Part shown: positions 53,545 to 63,365 of the stretch, in pieces
How positions within the stretch are numbered: position 1 is the first letter of the stretch
How the letters are laid out: every line of letters starts with the position of its first letter
DNA from: Meconema thalassinum
Taxonomy: Eukaryota; Arthropoda; Insecta; Orthoptera; Tettigoniidae
Reading direction: 5' to 3'
DNA length: 64,000 nt
Assembly: GCA_946902985.2 (NCBI GenBank)
Contig: OX336396.1
Location: forward strand, 238,902,297 to 238,966,296
Notes under the pieces: model-generated
Database searches by the model: none
What the model saw: only the letters and a program-made list of their open reading frames with translations
What the model was told of the DNA's origin: nothing
Position numbers and translations under genes: made by a program

Positions 53545-54510
53545 AGTTATCCGCGTCCGCCCCGCATCCGCATGACTGTTATCCGCATCTGCCCCACATC
53601 CACACGACTGTTATCCCGATCCGCCCCGCATCCGCATGACTGTTGTCTCGATCCACCCCACATCCGCATGACTGTTGTCCCGATCCACCCCGCATCCGCA
53701 TGACTGTTATCCTGATCCGCCCCGCATTCGCACAACTGTTGTCCCGATCCGCCCCGCATCCACACGACTGTTATCCCGATCCGCCCCGCATCCGCACGAC
53801 TGTTGTCCCGATCCACCCCGCATCCGCACGACTGTTGTCCCGATCCGCCCGCATCCGCACGACTGTTATCCCGATCCGCCCCGCATCCGCATGACTGTTG
53901 TCCCGATTCGCCCCGCATCCACACGACTGTTATCCCGATCCGCCCCGCATCCACACGACTGTTATCCCGATTCACCCCGCATCCGCACGACTGTTATCCC
54001 GATCCGCCCCGCATCCGCACGACTGTTATCCCGATCCGCCCCGCATCCGCATGACTGTTGTCCCGATTCGCCCCGCATCCACCCGACTATTATCCCGATC
54101 CGCCCCGCATCCGCATGATTGTTATCCCGATCCGCCCCGCATCCGCATGACTGTTATCCCGATCCGCCCCGCATCCACCCGACTGTTATCCCGATCCGCC
54201 CCGCATCCGCATGACTGTTATCCCGATCCGCCCCACATCCACCCGACTGTTATCCCGATCCGCCCCGCATCCGCATGACTGTTGTCCCGATCCGCCGCGC
54301 ATCCACACGACTGTTATCCCGATCCGCCCCGCATCCGCATGACTGTTGTCCCGATTCGCCCCGCATCCACCCGACTATTATCCCGATCCGCCCCGCATCC
54401 GCATGACTGTTATCCCGATCCGCCCCGCATCCGCACGACTGTTATCCCGATCCGCCCCGCATCCGCATGACTGTTGTCCCGATCCGCCCCGCATTCGCGT
54501 GACTTTTTTC
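53545..54510. repeat. 32-bp minisatellite, ~30 copies
   Basis: Unit of the type 'ccgcatccgcatgactgtta' + 'tcccgatccgcc' (32 bp). Variants at 'gcatg/cacacg/cacccg' and 'ttatc/ttgtc' alternate. A variant block (tcccgattcg...) recurs at 53901, 54061 and 54349, i.e. 5 and 9 units apart, suggesting higher-order duplication. Since 32 is not a multiple of 3, all frames read repeated HDCYPDPPRI-type peptides, which should not be taken as proteins. Confidence 0.92.
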
Positions 54511-54584
54511 CGCATTCCCATGTTTGTTATCAGAATATACTGGAATTACAATAATATTTTGGTTGGTTGGTTCCTAAGTTTAGA

Positions 54585-54699
54585 GGCTGCGAAAACGCGG
54601 TCATGTAGCCCCGTGTACTTTGGGTATGTGTAAAATCTGTCTGATAACCAGTGTTAATTGTGATGACTGTATTAGTGTGTGTTATCTGTTTTTTTTAAT
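54585..54699 (+). repeat. SINE C-linked module
   Basis: 'ggctgcgaaaacgcggtcat', 'gtgtactttgggtatgtg', 'aatctgtctgataaccagtg', 'ttaattgtgatgactgtatt'. Matches 60155-60265 in reverse and parts of 27425-27535 and 28480-28678. Confidence 0.75.
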
Positions 54700-55057
54700 T
54701 CAGACTTTTGAATTTTTCAAATAGTTCCTACTTTTGCCGCCAAATGCCACCGTCAACGACTACTAGTTCAGAAGTTAGCTACTAAACGCCACCACAATAG
54801 GCTCCTGGCGACGAACGTAGGAACCTGAGCGTTGTTTTTTTAACCTAATTTAGCTTCACACGGGTGTAATTAGTGGTAGGTTCTTTAACATGCCATACAT
54901 CTATGACATGGGACCGCCGGCTTTACTTCCCCTCCGAAGGAAGGCATACTGAGGGATTTTTAACGCTCTAAAAAAAATCCGACGACTTCGGCCGGGTTTG
55001 AACCCGCGATCTTGGGCATAGAAGCTCAGCTTGCTACCAACTACGCCACCAAAGCAT
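54700..55057 (-). mobile_element. SINE family C, reverse
   Basis: Full reverse copy: 'agttcctacttttgccgcca', 'ttctttaacatgccatacat', 'ggaaggcatactgagggatt', B box 'cgggtttgaacccgc', head end 'actacgccaccaaagc'. Confidence 0.88.
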
Positions 55058-56124
55058 CAGACAAAGCGTAAATTACTAAAGCAACATATTCAGACATTTG
55101 AGGAAAAAAATCGTTTCCTTAGGCTTTGTATGCCACGTGCTATGTTTAAAATGAATGCTATATAACCCGAATTGCAATCCTTTCCCGTTCGGAGTGTTAA
55201 TTATGCTTAATGGCATAGGCTAATTTGAATAAGATTAGCTTAAATTACATATGTCATGAAAAAGACATAACGGAAAAATATGATACCGGTATGTCATAAA
55301 TAAGGTTCGGATGTTAAGGAAAAGTCATATTTTTTCCTGAGCTCATTTTATTCGAAATCTGGAAAATAAGTTTGAATGACGGTCCCTGACCACGTTTAAA
55401 GTAATTTGATGTTGCCTATAAATGAATATTTCGGCCATTTTTATTGTGTTGGTCATATTTCTGTAATATAAGGTCATATTTGGTTATAATTCCAGCATTT
55501 TTGTTTAAATTAAGGTGTCGTTAACAAGGTACGTGTTATCTGCGCCGAGTTTCAAACACAGAATTTCCGAATAGTGGAGTAAATAAACCGAGCAAGAACT
55601 GTATCTCAAGGCTCTGATACTGAATGAATGTTGAAAATTTGAATGTACTGTAGCTCTCTGTCAGTTTGTATGATTAAATGTGTCTGGGGGATTATCGCTG
55701 ATCACATTTGGCACTTAAGACGTTTACTGTACGTTAGTGATACTCTACCAATCCCAAAAATTCTTGTCATATTTCATAGTTTTTTAGGACATATTTTATA
55801 GTTTTTAGGTCATATTTAGCTAGTTTTTAGGGCATATTTGCTTGCATATTTTGTACTTCTTTAGCTCTTAAACTTCCAAACCCTAGTCATAAACATCCGT
55901 GTCCTAATAATGATATTCAACAAGTTCGGATTGTATTCTAAAACCTCTACGCAAATTTACTCCAAACATTATCTGCAGGTAATCTGCTATCCGCACAGCC
56001 ATGCGAAGGGCTTTATTGTAGCTACGGTGCAAGCCAGCTAGCCATAGGGTGGCCGGAAAACACGTGAACGGGGTATATGAGAGTTCAAGCATTGGTCATA
56101 CTCATAAATATAAGGTATATAAAC
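55058..56124. other. No gene; GGTCATATTT-rich stretch
   Basis: 'tcatattt' recurs (about 55325, 55451, 55471, 55768, 55790 as 'acatatttt', 55812, 55835). It may be an old repeat but I cannot define its ends. Short frames only. Confidence 0.4.
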
Positions 56125-56520
56125 TTGACTATTGGTGCAGCAGAAATGAGGAGAATTGAAGCGTTTGATATGTGGTGTTACAGAATAATGATGAAGATCA
56201 GAAGTGCAGATAGGGTTACAAACGAAGAGGTATTAAGACGAGTGGTTGTGGAGAGATACTTCTGGCGACTGATAATGAAGAGAAGAGATAGCTAGGTATG
56301 ACACATAGACTACTAAGACACCCAGGAATAGCAAGCTTAGTTATGGAAGGAAGGGTCGAGGACAAGAACTGTAGGGTGAGACCAAGGTTAGAATATGTTA
56401 AAGAGATTGCCTCGGATGTAGGGTGTGGTAGCTATGTAGAGATGAAATGATTAGCTCAGGACAGGGAGGCATGGAGAGCACCATCAGAATAGTCAAAAGA
56501 CTGAAGACTCAAACACTTAC
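56125..56520 (+). pseudogene. LINE RT C-terminal fragment (type 1)
   Basis: LTIGAAEMRRIEAFDMWCYRIMMKIRSADRVTNEEVLRRVVVERYFWRLIMKRRDS, then frameshifted remnants (GRVEDKNCR..PRLEYVKEI) and the 3' end 'gactgaagactcaaacactt'. Same family as 4040-4432 and 63366-64000. Confidence 0.82.
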
Positions 56521-56531
56521 ACAGTACATTT

Positions 56532-56815
56532 TTAATCGCTTATCCTCCCAGTTCTGTTTCACCCACGGACTCTGCGAGGTATCATACCTCTACCATCGCA
56601 TCGCAAGGAGAGTGTCTTCGAGCTGGTCACACTTTGTGAGCAGATACAACTGGGGATGAGGAAAGGCCGATCGCCCAGGGTCTAATGAAAGAAAGGTCAG
56701 GAAACCACGAAAACCAGTTTCAAGACGGCCGAGATGCCATTCAAACCCACGCTCTTTTGATGCCAGCGAGGCATGAGATAGCGCGTTAGCTCTCTCGGCC
56801 ACAGTGGCCGGTGCA
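56532..56815 (-). mobile_element. SINE with shared core and distinct head
   Basis: Reverse copy: tail 'gtttcacccacggactctgc' and 'cagatacaactggggatgag', core 'gaaaccacgaaaaccagttt', head 'ttcaaacccacgctctttt' to 'agctctctcggccacagtgg'. The head looks like a class II (Leu/Ser-like) tRNA and differs from A, B, C and F. Confidence 0.78.
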
Positions 56816-56843
56816 GCTGTATATGTAGACTACTGTATATATA

Positions 56844-57505
56844 AACAAGTAGTTCCGTGAAGAACTATACAGCCTATTTTCATATATCCTACTCATATTA
56901 ATTGCCTCTATCAACATACAAAATTTCAGTTTGATTGTTGTAATAGATTCGTAGATATTGAGAACCGTATAAATATTTCAGATGGTCACCATGTTGAATT
57001 TTTATTTATGTACTATTACATGAAGATTATTGTGTGCGTGTGGTATTCAAACGTCAATCACATGATTAGGACACATGAAGTAAAAAAGGGATTTTAAAAT
57101 TTCGCACAGCTGCCATCTTGTGGTTATGAAAACAATTGTAATAAACTAGATGCCAATGGATTAACAATTGTATAAGCATTTACTGTACAAAGTTCCACTG
57201 CACCAGGATGGTTAAATCGCGAGAAACGTCCACTTAAATATTTATACTTCGCGTCGGCGCCATGTTGGATTCGTGCTCGCCAGGTTATTGAAAGTCCTAT
57301 AGATGAACTTATGTTCATAGCCTCTATGAACATTAAAAAAAACAGTTTGATTGTTGTAAATGTTTCGTAGATACTGAGAACCGTCGAAATATTTCGGATG
57401 GTCGCCATTTTGGATTGCTGTATGTATAGGCCATATATTTATGTACCATAAAGAAAAATTAGTGCATTGCTTCATTATTCAAACTCAGGTGATCTCAGAA
57501 GCCTA
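56844..57505 (-). mobile_element. H9: H-type element, subfamily c, interrupted
   Basis: Right end at 56844 (AACAAG, hairpin AGTTC/GAACT, AAAATAGGCTG on the minus strand) and subfamily c units (atggtcgccattttggattg). At 57486-57505 the left-end palindrome begins (ggtgatctcagaagcctatt) and is cut in its T-run by H10. The other half of the palindrome follows H10 at 59618-59646. Confidence 0.75.
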
Positions 57506-59617
57506 TTTTTAGCCTACTTTCGATTTTTGAAAAAAATGAAAGTAGACTTATGAGATCACTACAGGGCGAAAAAAGTGTGTCTGTCTGTGTGTGTGTATGT
57601 GTGTGAGTCTGTGTGTGAGTCTGTGTGTGTGTGTGTGTGTGTGTGTCGAACACGGTGAGCGCAAATTGAACGAAATTTGGTACAAAGGTAGCACTAGCAA
57701 AGGACACCTGTGTCATGTTTTATATCGCCGCCATCTTGACGGAAACGTAATGGCGGCCACACAAATGTTCAAAGCTTAAATCAAATTACGACTAACCTAA
57801 TCATCCGATCTCTACCAAATTTTGCAACAACATACCTTTATGGGGCAGCATCCTTTGACCAAATTAATAGGTCATCAGTCTAATAGTTTGCGGATGGCGG
57901 CCATCTTTGTGTGAAAATCGATTGCCCCTATTAATTCGAACACGGTGAAACCGAATAGAACGAAATTTGGTACAGAGGTAGTACTAGCAAAGGGCACCCC
58001 AGTGTCATGTTTTATATCGCCGCCATCTTGACGGAAACGTAATGGCGGCCACACAAATGTTCAAAGCTTAAATCAAATTACGACTAACCTAATCATCCGA
58101 TCTCTACCAAATTTTTCAACAACATACCTTTATGGAGGGAGCATCCTTTGATAAATCTAATAGCTCATTAGCCTAATAGTTTGCGGATGGCGGCCATCTC
58201 TGTGTCAAAATGGATTACCCCTATTAATTCGAACACGGTGAAACCGAATGGAATGAAATTTGGTACAGAGGTAGCACTAGCAAAGGGCACCCCAGTGTCA
58301 TGTTTTATATCGCCGCCATCTTGACGGAAACGTAATGGCGGCCACCCAAATGTTCAAAGCTTAAATCTAATTACGACTAACCTAATCATCCGATCTCTAC
58401 CAAATTTTGCAACAACGTACCTTTATGAAGGGAGCATCCTTTGACAAATCTAATAGGTCATTAGCCTAATAGTTTGCGGATGGCGGCCATCTTTGTGTCA
58501 AAATCGATTACCCCTATTAATTCGAACACGGTGAAACCGTATGGAATGAAATTTGGTACAGAGGTAGCACTAGCAAAGGGCACCTCAGTGTCAGGTTTTA
58601 TATCACCGCCATCTTGACGGAAACGTAATGGCGGCCACACAAATGTTCAAAGCTTAAATCAAATTACGACTAACCTAATCATCCGATCTCTACCAAATTT
58701 TGCAACAACATACCTTTATGGAGGAAGCATCCTTTGACAAATCTAATAGGTCATTAGCCTAATAGTTTGCGGATGACGGCCATCTTTGTGACAAAATCAA
58801 TTACCCCTATTAATTCGAACACGGTGAAACCGAATGGAATGAAATTTGGTACAGAGGTAGCACTAGCAAAGGGCACCTCAGTGTCATGTTTTATATCGCC
58901 GCCATCTTGACGGAATCATAATCGCGGCCACCCAAATGTTAAAGGCTAAAATGTAATTACGACCAACCTAATAATATAGTCTCTACCAAATTTTGCAACA
59001 ACAAATCTTTATGTGGGAAGCATATTCTGACCAAACTGCAAGATCATCAGCCCAATAATTTGCAGAAGGTGGCCAAGTATGTGTGCAAATCGATTCCCCC
59101 TATCAATTCAAACACGGTGAAGCCAAATTGAACGAAATTTGGTACAGAGGTAGCACTAGCAAAATGCACCTCAGTGTCATGTTTTATATCGCCGCCATCT
59201 TGACGGAAACGGAATGACGGCCACCCAAATGTTAAAAGCTTAAATCAAATTTCGACCATCCTAATAATTTGATCTCTACCGGATTTTGCAACAACATGCC
59301 TTTTTGTGGAAAGCATCTTATGACTGACTACAAGGTCATCAGCAAAATAGTTTGTAAATAGCGGCCATGTATGTGTGCAAATCCATTCCCCATATCAATT
59401 CAAACACGGTGAAACCGAATTGAATGATTTTTTTTACAGAGGTAGCACTAGCAAAGGGCACCTTATATTCATGTTTAATATCCCTATAGCACGTTGTATT
59501 TCAACAAGCTACTACAACCAACATTCAATTATACTCCTTGAAAAGGACAAAGAGTTATAACAATACCCATGCATTTAGGAGAAAGTAGGCTATATGTTCT
59601 TTACTGAACATCTTGTT
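57506..59617 (+). mobile_element. H10: complete H-type element with seven 293-bp units
   Basis: TTTTTAGCCTACTTTCGATT start with hairpin, (TG)n (57575-57645), then the landmark 'cacggtga' at 57651, 57941, 58234, 58527, 58820, 59113 and 59405 (spacings 290, 293, 293, 293, 293, 292). Each unit carries GCCGCCATCTTGACGG and its inverse ATGGCGGC about 25 bp apart. 3' signature GAAAGTAGGCTATATGTTC, hairpin, CTTGTT ends at 59617. Noncoding. Adjacent units are very similar, so the array is fairly young or homogenised. Confidence 0.78.
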
Positions 59618-59646
59618 TTTCCATAAAATGAAAATAGGCTAAAAAA
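59618..59646 (-). mobile_element. Outer half of the H9 left end
   Basis: 'ccataaaatgaaaataggct' and AAAAAA complete the left-end palindrome that starts at 57486. This is the intact-site evidence that H10 inserted inside a T-run of H9. Confidence 0.75.
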
Positions 59647-59711
59647 GAAATGTCTCACAACCTGTGTTATTGATGTGTCTGTACTAGTGTGTGACTTTGT
59701 AATTCAGGTGA

Positions 59712-59825
59712 TAATCGGGAAGGAGGCGGCCGTGGCCGTAAATTAAGAACCTTCCCGGCATTTGCCTGGTGTAGAACTGGAAAACTACAGAAAACCACTT
59801 CCTGGAGGTCTGAGATGGGTTATGC
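59712..59825 (-). mobile_element. SINE core fragment, reverse
   Basis: 'gggaaggaggcggccgtggc', 'ttcccggcatttgcctggtg', 'ctacagaaaaccacttcctg'. Only the shared core remains. Confidence 0.75.
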
Positions 59826-59884
59826 TTCACGAGGCGGTACCGTAGCCTATATACCCCGTTGATGCCCTCATACCATAAATAAAT

Positions 59885-60265
59885 GTCAGGTTTGTTTTGT
59901 CTTCCTTCGGAGGAAAAGTAATGCCGGCGGGCTCATGCCATAGAATTATGGCATGTAAAAGAACCTTCCACTAACTACAATTGTGTGAAGCTAGATTTGA
60001 TTAATGCTCTATTAAGTTCCAACGTTCGCTGCCGGCTGCCGGTTGCGGTGGCATCTAGGAGCCATGTTCACGGCTAGGAGTCATTGACGATAGTATTTGG
60101 TAGCAAAATTAGCAACTACTTGAAATTTATCGTCTGCAGTCCTTACCTGAATTACAGATATCACACACTAACACAGCCATCACAATTAACACCGGTTACC
60201 AGACAGATTCTACACACACCCAAAGTACACGGGGATACAAGACCGCGTTTTCGCAGCCCCTAAAC
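59885..60265 (+). mobile_element. SINE C 3' part with linked module
   Basis: 59885-60150 is the body and 3' end of SINE C (gtcttccttcggaggaaaag, atgccatagaattatggcat, tcgtctgcagtccttacctg). 60155-60265 is the linked module (acagatatcacacactaaca ... cgcgttttcgcagcccctaa). The head is missing. Confidence 0.8.
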
Positions 60266-60269
60266 TGAG

Positions 60270-61365
60270 AGACCATCCAGCGATCAGGATCTGTTGATTG
60301 CCCCTTAAGAGTTGAAACTCGTAATTCTAAGTTGCTCCATTTAATTGTGATCTTCGTCTTCTTTACCACGCCTCTGCGACGGAGATTGGCGATCACCACC
60401 GCTATTCTTTCCTTTGGTGTTGCTGTTTGGAACAGAGATGCTGAGTCAAGCTCAAACCATTCTCGCAAATTTTTGAGCCAGGACATCCTCTTCCTCCTTG
60501 GTCTATTTTGCCTTCTATGATGAGCTATCGGAGGCGATACTTGGAGTTACGAGTCATATGGCCAAAATATTTCAGTTTCTGTTCCTTGAAATTGTAGAGT
60601 ATCTCGATCTTCTTGCCCATCCGATCCAGCACCTCGGTGTTTCTCACCTTATCGGTCCATTGTATACGAAGCCTCCGTCGATACATCAACATCCTCCTCT
60701 CTAAGGTTTTAGTTAACACCCATCCCTCATGACCATACATTGAAACGGGAATTACGTAATACCTGGGGTCTCACATTTTCGTTCCCAGACCAACATCTCT
60801 TTGACACAGCATATTCTTCATTCTAATAAAGACACCCCTGCCTTGCTCAATGGGAGCTTTGAATTCCTGGCCACATTCCCATTTGTCATTCAGGTAGCAC
60901 CCTAAATATTTATAATATTCAGTGCCGGATTAAAGTAAAATGAGGCCCAAGTCCCTCAGATATTTGGGGCCCCTTTATTTTTTTCAAATATTTTTTATTT
61001 TTTAGCACCTGTACATTTAATAAAGTATATATATCAGTTTCTTTTTCAAGATGAATAATAAACTTTTTATTAAATCATATATACATAGGCCTACATTTCA
61101 ATTGAAACGATCATCGTTATTTGAAAAGATTTCAGATGATTTGATGAACAATTTGACATATCATAATACATTTTACTTTTTTACTTTTTTGGGGGCCCCC
61201 GATAATAGGGGGCCCTAGGCCTGGACCTAGTCCAGCCTAATGGGCAATCCAGCACTGATAATAATGGACCCGCTCAATGTCTGCACCAGCAACCGATACT
61301 GTCGTATTAAGAGCTTCCTTGCTGACAACCATGAATTTTATTTTCCTAATGTTAATTGTGATAAT
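60270..61365 (-). pseudogene. LINE RT C-terminal region (type 2), split by a hAT MITE
   Basis: Minus strand from 61365: KIKFMVVSKEAL...IERVHYY, then (after the MITE) KYLGCYLNDKWECGQEFK, GVFIRMKNMLCQRDVGLG, a stop, and VSMYGHEGWVLTKTLERRMLMYRRRLRIQWTDKVRNTEVLDRMGK...LKYFGHMTRN. The end reads SWLKNLREWFELDSASLFQTA...RIAVVIANLRRRG. This is the post-RT part of an RTE/jockey-like LINE different from the 36505 element. Stops and frameshifts inactivate it. Confidence 0.8.
60912..61265. mobile_element. hAT-type MITE, 338 bp
   Basis: Element 60920-61257 with ends CAGTGCCGGATTAA and (inverted) CAGTGCTGGATTGCC, flanked by ATAATATT (60912-60919) and ATAATAAT (61258-61265), 7 of 8 bases alike. G/C runs (ggggcccc, gggggcccccg) are typical of a common insect hAT MITE. 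The LINE reading frame is continuous across it if one duplication is ignored (IERVHYY into KYLGC). Confidence 0.82.
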
Positions 61366-61730
61366 ATAATAATAATAATATCGTATGGCCTCGGGTGCCG
61401 AGGACAAACTTCGTTATTTGACACCCAGAGGGCAGCTTGCATGTCGAATTTCATCGTTCCTTGGATGGCAATGGAAGTCAAGGAGGTTAGAAATCTAATC
61501 TCCTTGACACTATAGCGCTTTCTAGTTGAGAATGGAGGAACATTGTGTTGGCGGAAAATCCCGAGATTAATGTTGCTATTACGAACACGGCCTGCTGAAT
61601 TAAAATTAAAATGACAACAACGTATGACATGAATGTTGTGATTTTTGTCGCCTTTCAAAAATCACTTACCACGGCCAGGAGCGAACCTGCAAGCTTGGGG
61701 TTGGTAGTCCGACACGTTAAACAATGAACC
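61366..61730 (-). mobile_element. SINE family D, reverse
   Basis: (AAT)n tail at 61366-61380, then 'cgtatggcctcgggtgccga', 'agggcagcttgcatgtcgaa', 'gacactatagcgctttctag', 'gtgttggcggaaaatcccga' and head 'accacggccaggagcgaacc'. Matches 41548-41968. Confidence 0.85.
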
Positions 61731-62244
61731 TTTGAATAAGGAAAAAAGCAAAGGGCAAGAAAATTAAGTTATCTAGAAAATGAACATAATAGCCAAGAAA
61801 TGTGAGAAAATGGAAAACTCCGTACGGACTCCATTTTTAGGATCGGTAGACAACAAAAGTTGATTGTAGGAGGCTGATAGGACAGTGAGGAGAGCCCAGG
61901 ATAAGTAATGCAAGACTCAGCGACAGCCCCATGGTTTTGCGATAATTAACTAATACATGTAATTTTTTCCAGGAGAGTATTTACATATTTATAACCTGTA
62001 CCGCGCCTATTTATTGGGCACAATCGTGTTGACCGACTGAAAAGCTACAGATGACAACGTTACGACCTCGCAACGTGTGGCCTTCTTCTGGCCCAGTTAA
62101 CAATCTAAAGTAGGTAGCATACATCTTCGATGAAGGATATGATGATGTCTGATCCGAGAGCTGCCTGATCTTCAATCCAATCTGATCTTATCTGACCGAG
62201 CTAAAGCACCAGGTGTGTCACGCATGCGCCCTGCACGCATCACA
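61731..62244. other. No recognisable feature
   Basis: No repeat or coding signal that I can support. Confidence 0.4.
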
Positions 62245-63010
62245 GAACACGAGGAGATGATGATGATGATGATGATAATTGTTGTTTTAAGGGGCCTAAC
62301 ATCTAGGTTATCGGCCCCTAATGGTTTGGGTGATCGTGAAGATGAAAATGAAAATCGAACTTAAAACTAAAACTAACTAATAACCTACATACTAGAAGAA
62401 GAAAAGGAAAACTAAAGGAGAATAAGGCAAATAAAGGACAGGAGGAAAATAAATGCCCTCAACCCTCGGAGAAGGTGGATTGAGGGACTTGGAAGGAAGG
62501 AGAGCCATGAAAGGCATATAGGAAAGTGAAAGAGGAGAGGGTCCGCCCCAAAGGTAAGGGACAAAAGGGGAAAACGGACCCAGCTCAGGAATCCCTCGGG
62601 GTCGCCAACTCCCGAACTCACCAGCCGTGAGCCCCTGAGGGTGTAGCATTATCTAGGGTGCACCAGAAGTGGTGGGGCTACATACACCCTGCCTCCTTAA
62701 GGGCCTTGAGCACAAGGCAGGAGGTAAAAGGAAAATAAAAAGAAGGCTGACCCCTCGCAGAAGGAGGGAATCAGAAAAGATGAGGCAAGGGCCAATTAAG
62801 GCGGGAAAGGAAGAGACTCCCTAGGCCTCGGATACCCTAATACCGTCGGGGTCGGAAGAGAACAAGAGTTGACCAAGCGAGGTCGACATGAAAGAAGACA
62901 GAGAGGAGCCCGGCACAAGTAAGTGGAAGCAATGCCGGACTCAGCTGGGGCCCCGTGGTCGCCAACCCACTTCCCACTAGATGTGAGCCCCTGGGGGGAA
63001 CACGAGGAGA
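62245..63010 (-). mobile_element. Retroposon E, reverse, complete, 13-bp TSD
   Basis: About 740 bp (62258-62997) between copies of GAACACGAGGAGA (62245-62257, 62998-63010). (GAT)n at 62254-62276 is the inverted (ATC)n tail, followed by 'ttaaggggcctaacatctag', and the 5' end 'gatgtgagcccctgggggg' is at ~62980-62997. It matches 42743-43470 end to end, so the family borders are fixed by two independent insertions. Confidence 0.93.
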
Positions 63011-63365
63011 GCAGAGCCCGCTAATTAATTCTCATTTCACAATTACTGAGTAATTCACTGAGACACGTGACCCACATTTTATGACCTGTTACATGCTCGT
63101 GTGAGATACTGGACCTGCACTTTCTTCACGAGAGCGCGTTGATTAAATCATTGCAAACGTGCCTTCTTCACAGCTAGAGGAATTCGACTCAAGACTGTCA
63201 ACCATCAACATCTAAACAATTCAGACCCTAAAGAATACTTCTATTAAGGAGTGGGATGGTTTTCTTCTATAAATACTCCATGATTTGGTACTGAACATGC
63301 CCCATCGTATTCAAATCGTTCTTAGTGTGATGTTATAAAGGATCCTTGATATTTTGGTTTAGTTA
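63011..63365. other. No recognisable feature
   Basis: Nothing I can assign. Confidence 0.4.

Noticed and set aside
53547..54633. Overlapping open frames of 60-147 codons with HDCYPDPPRI repeats on both strands
   Set aside because: They are produced by the 32-bp minisatellite, open in all frames because the unit lacks stops. There is no start context or non-repeat domain.
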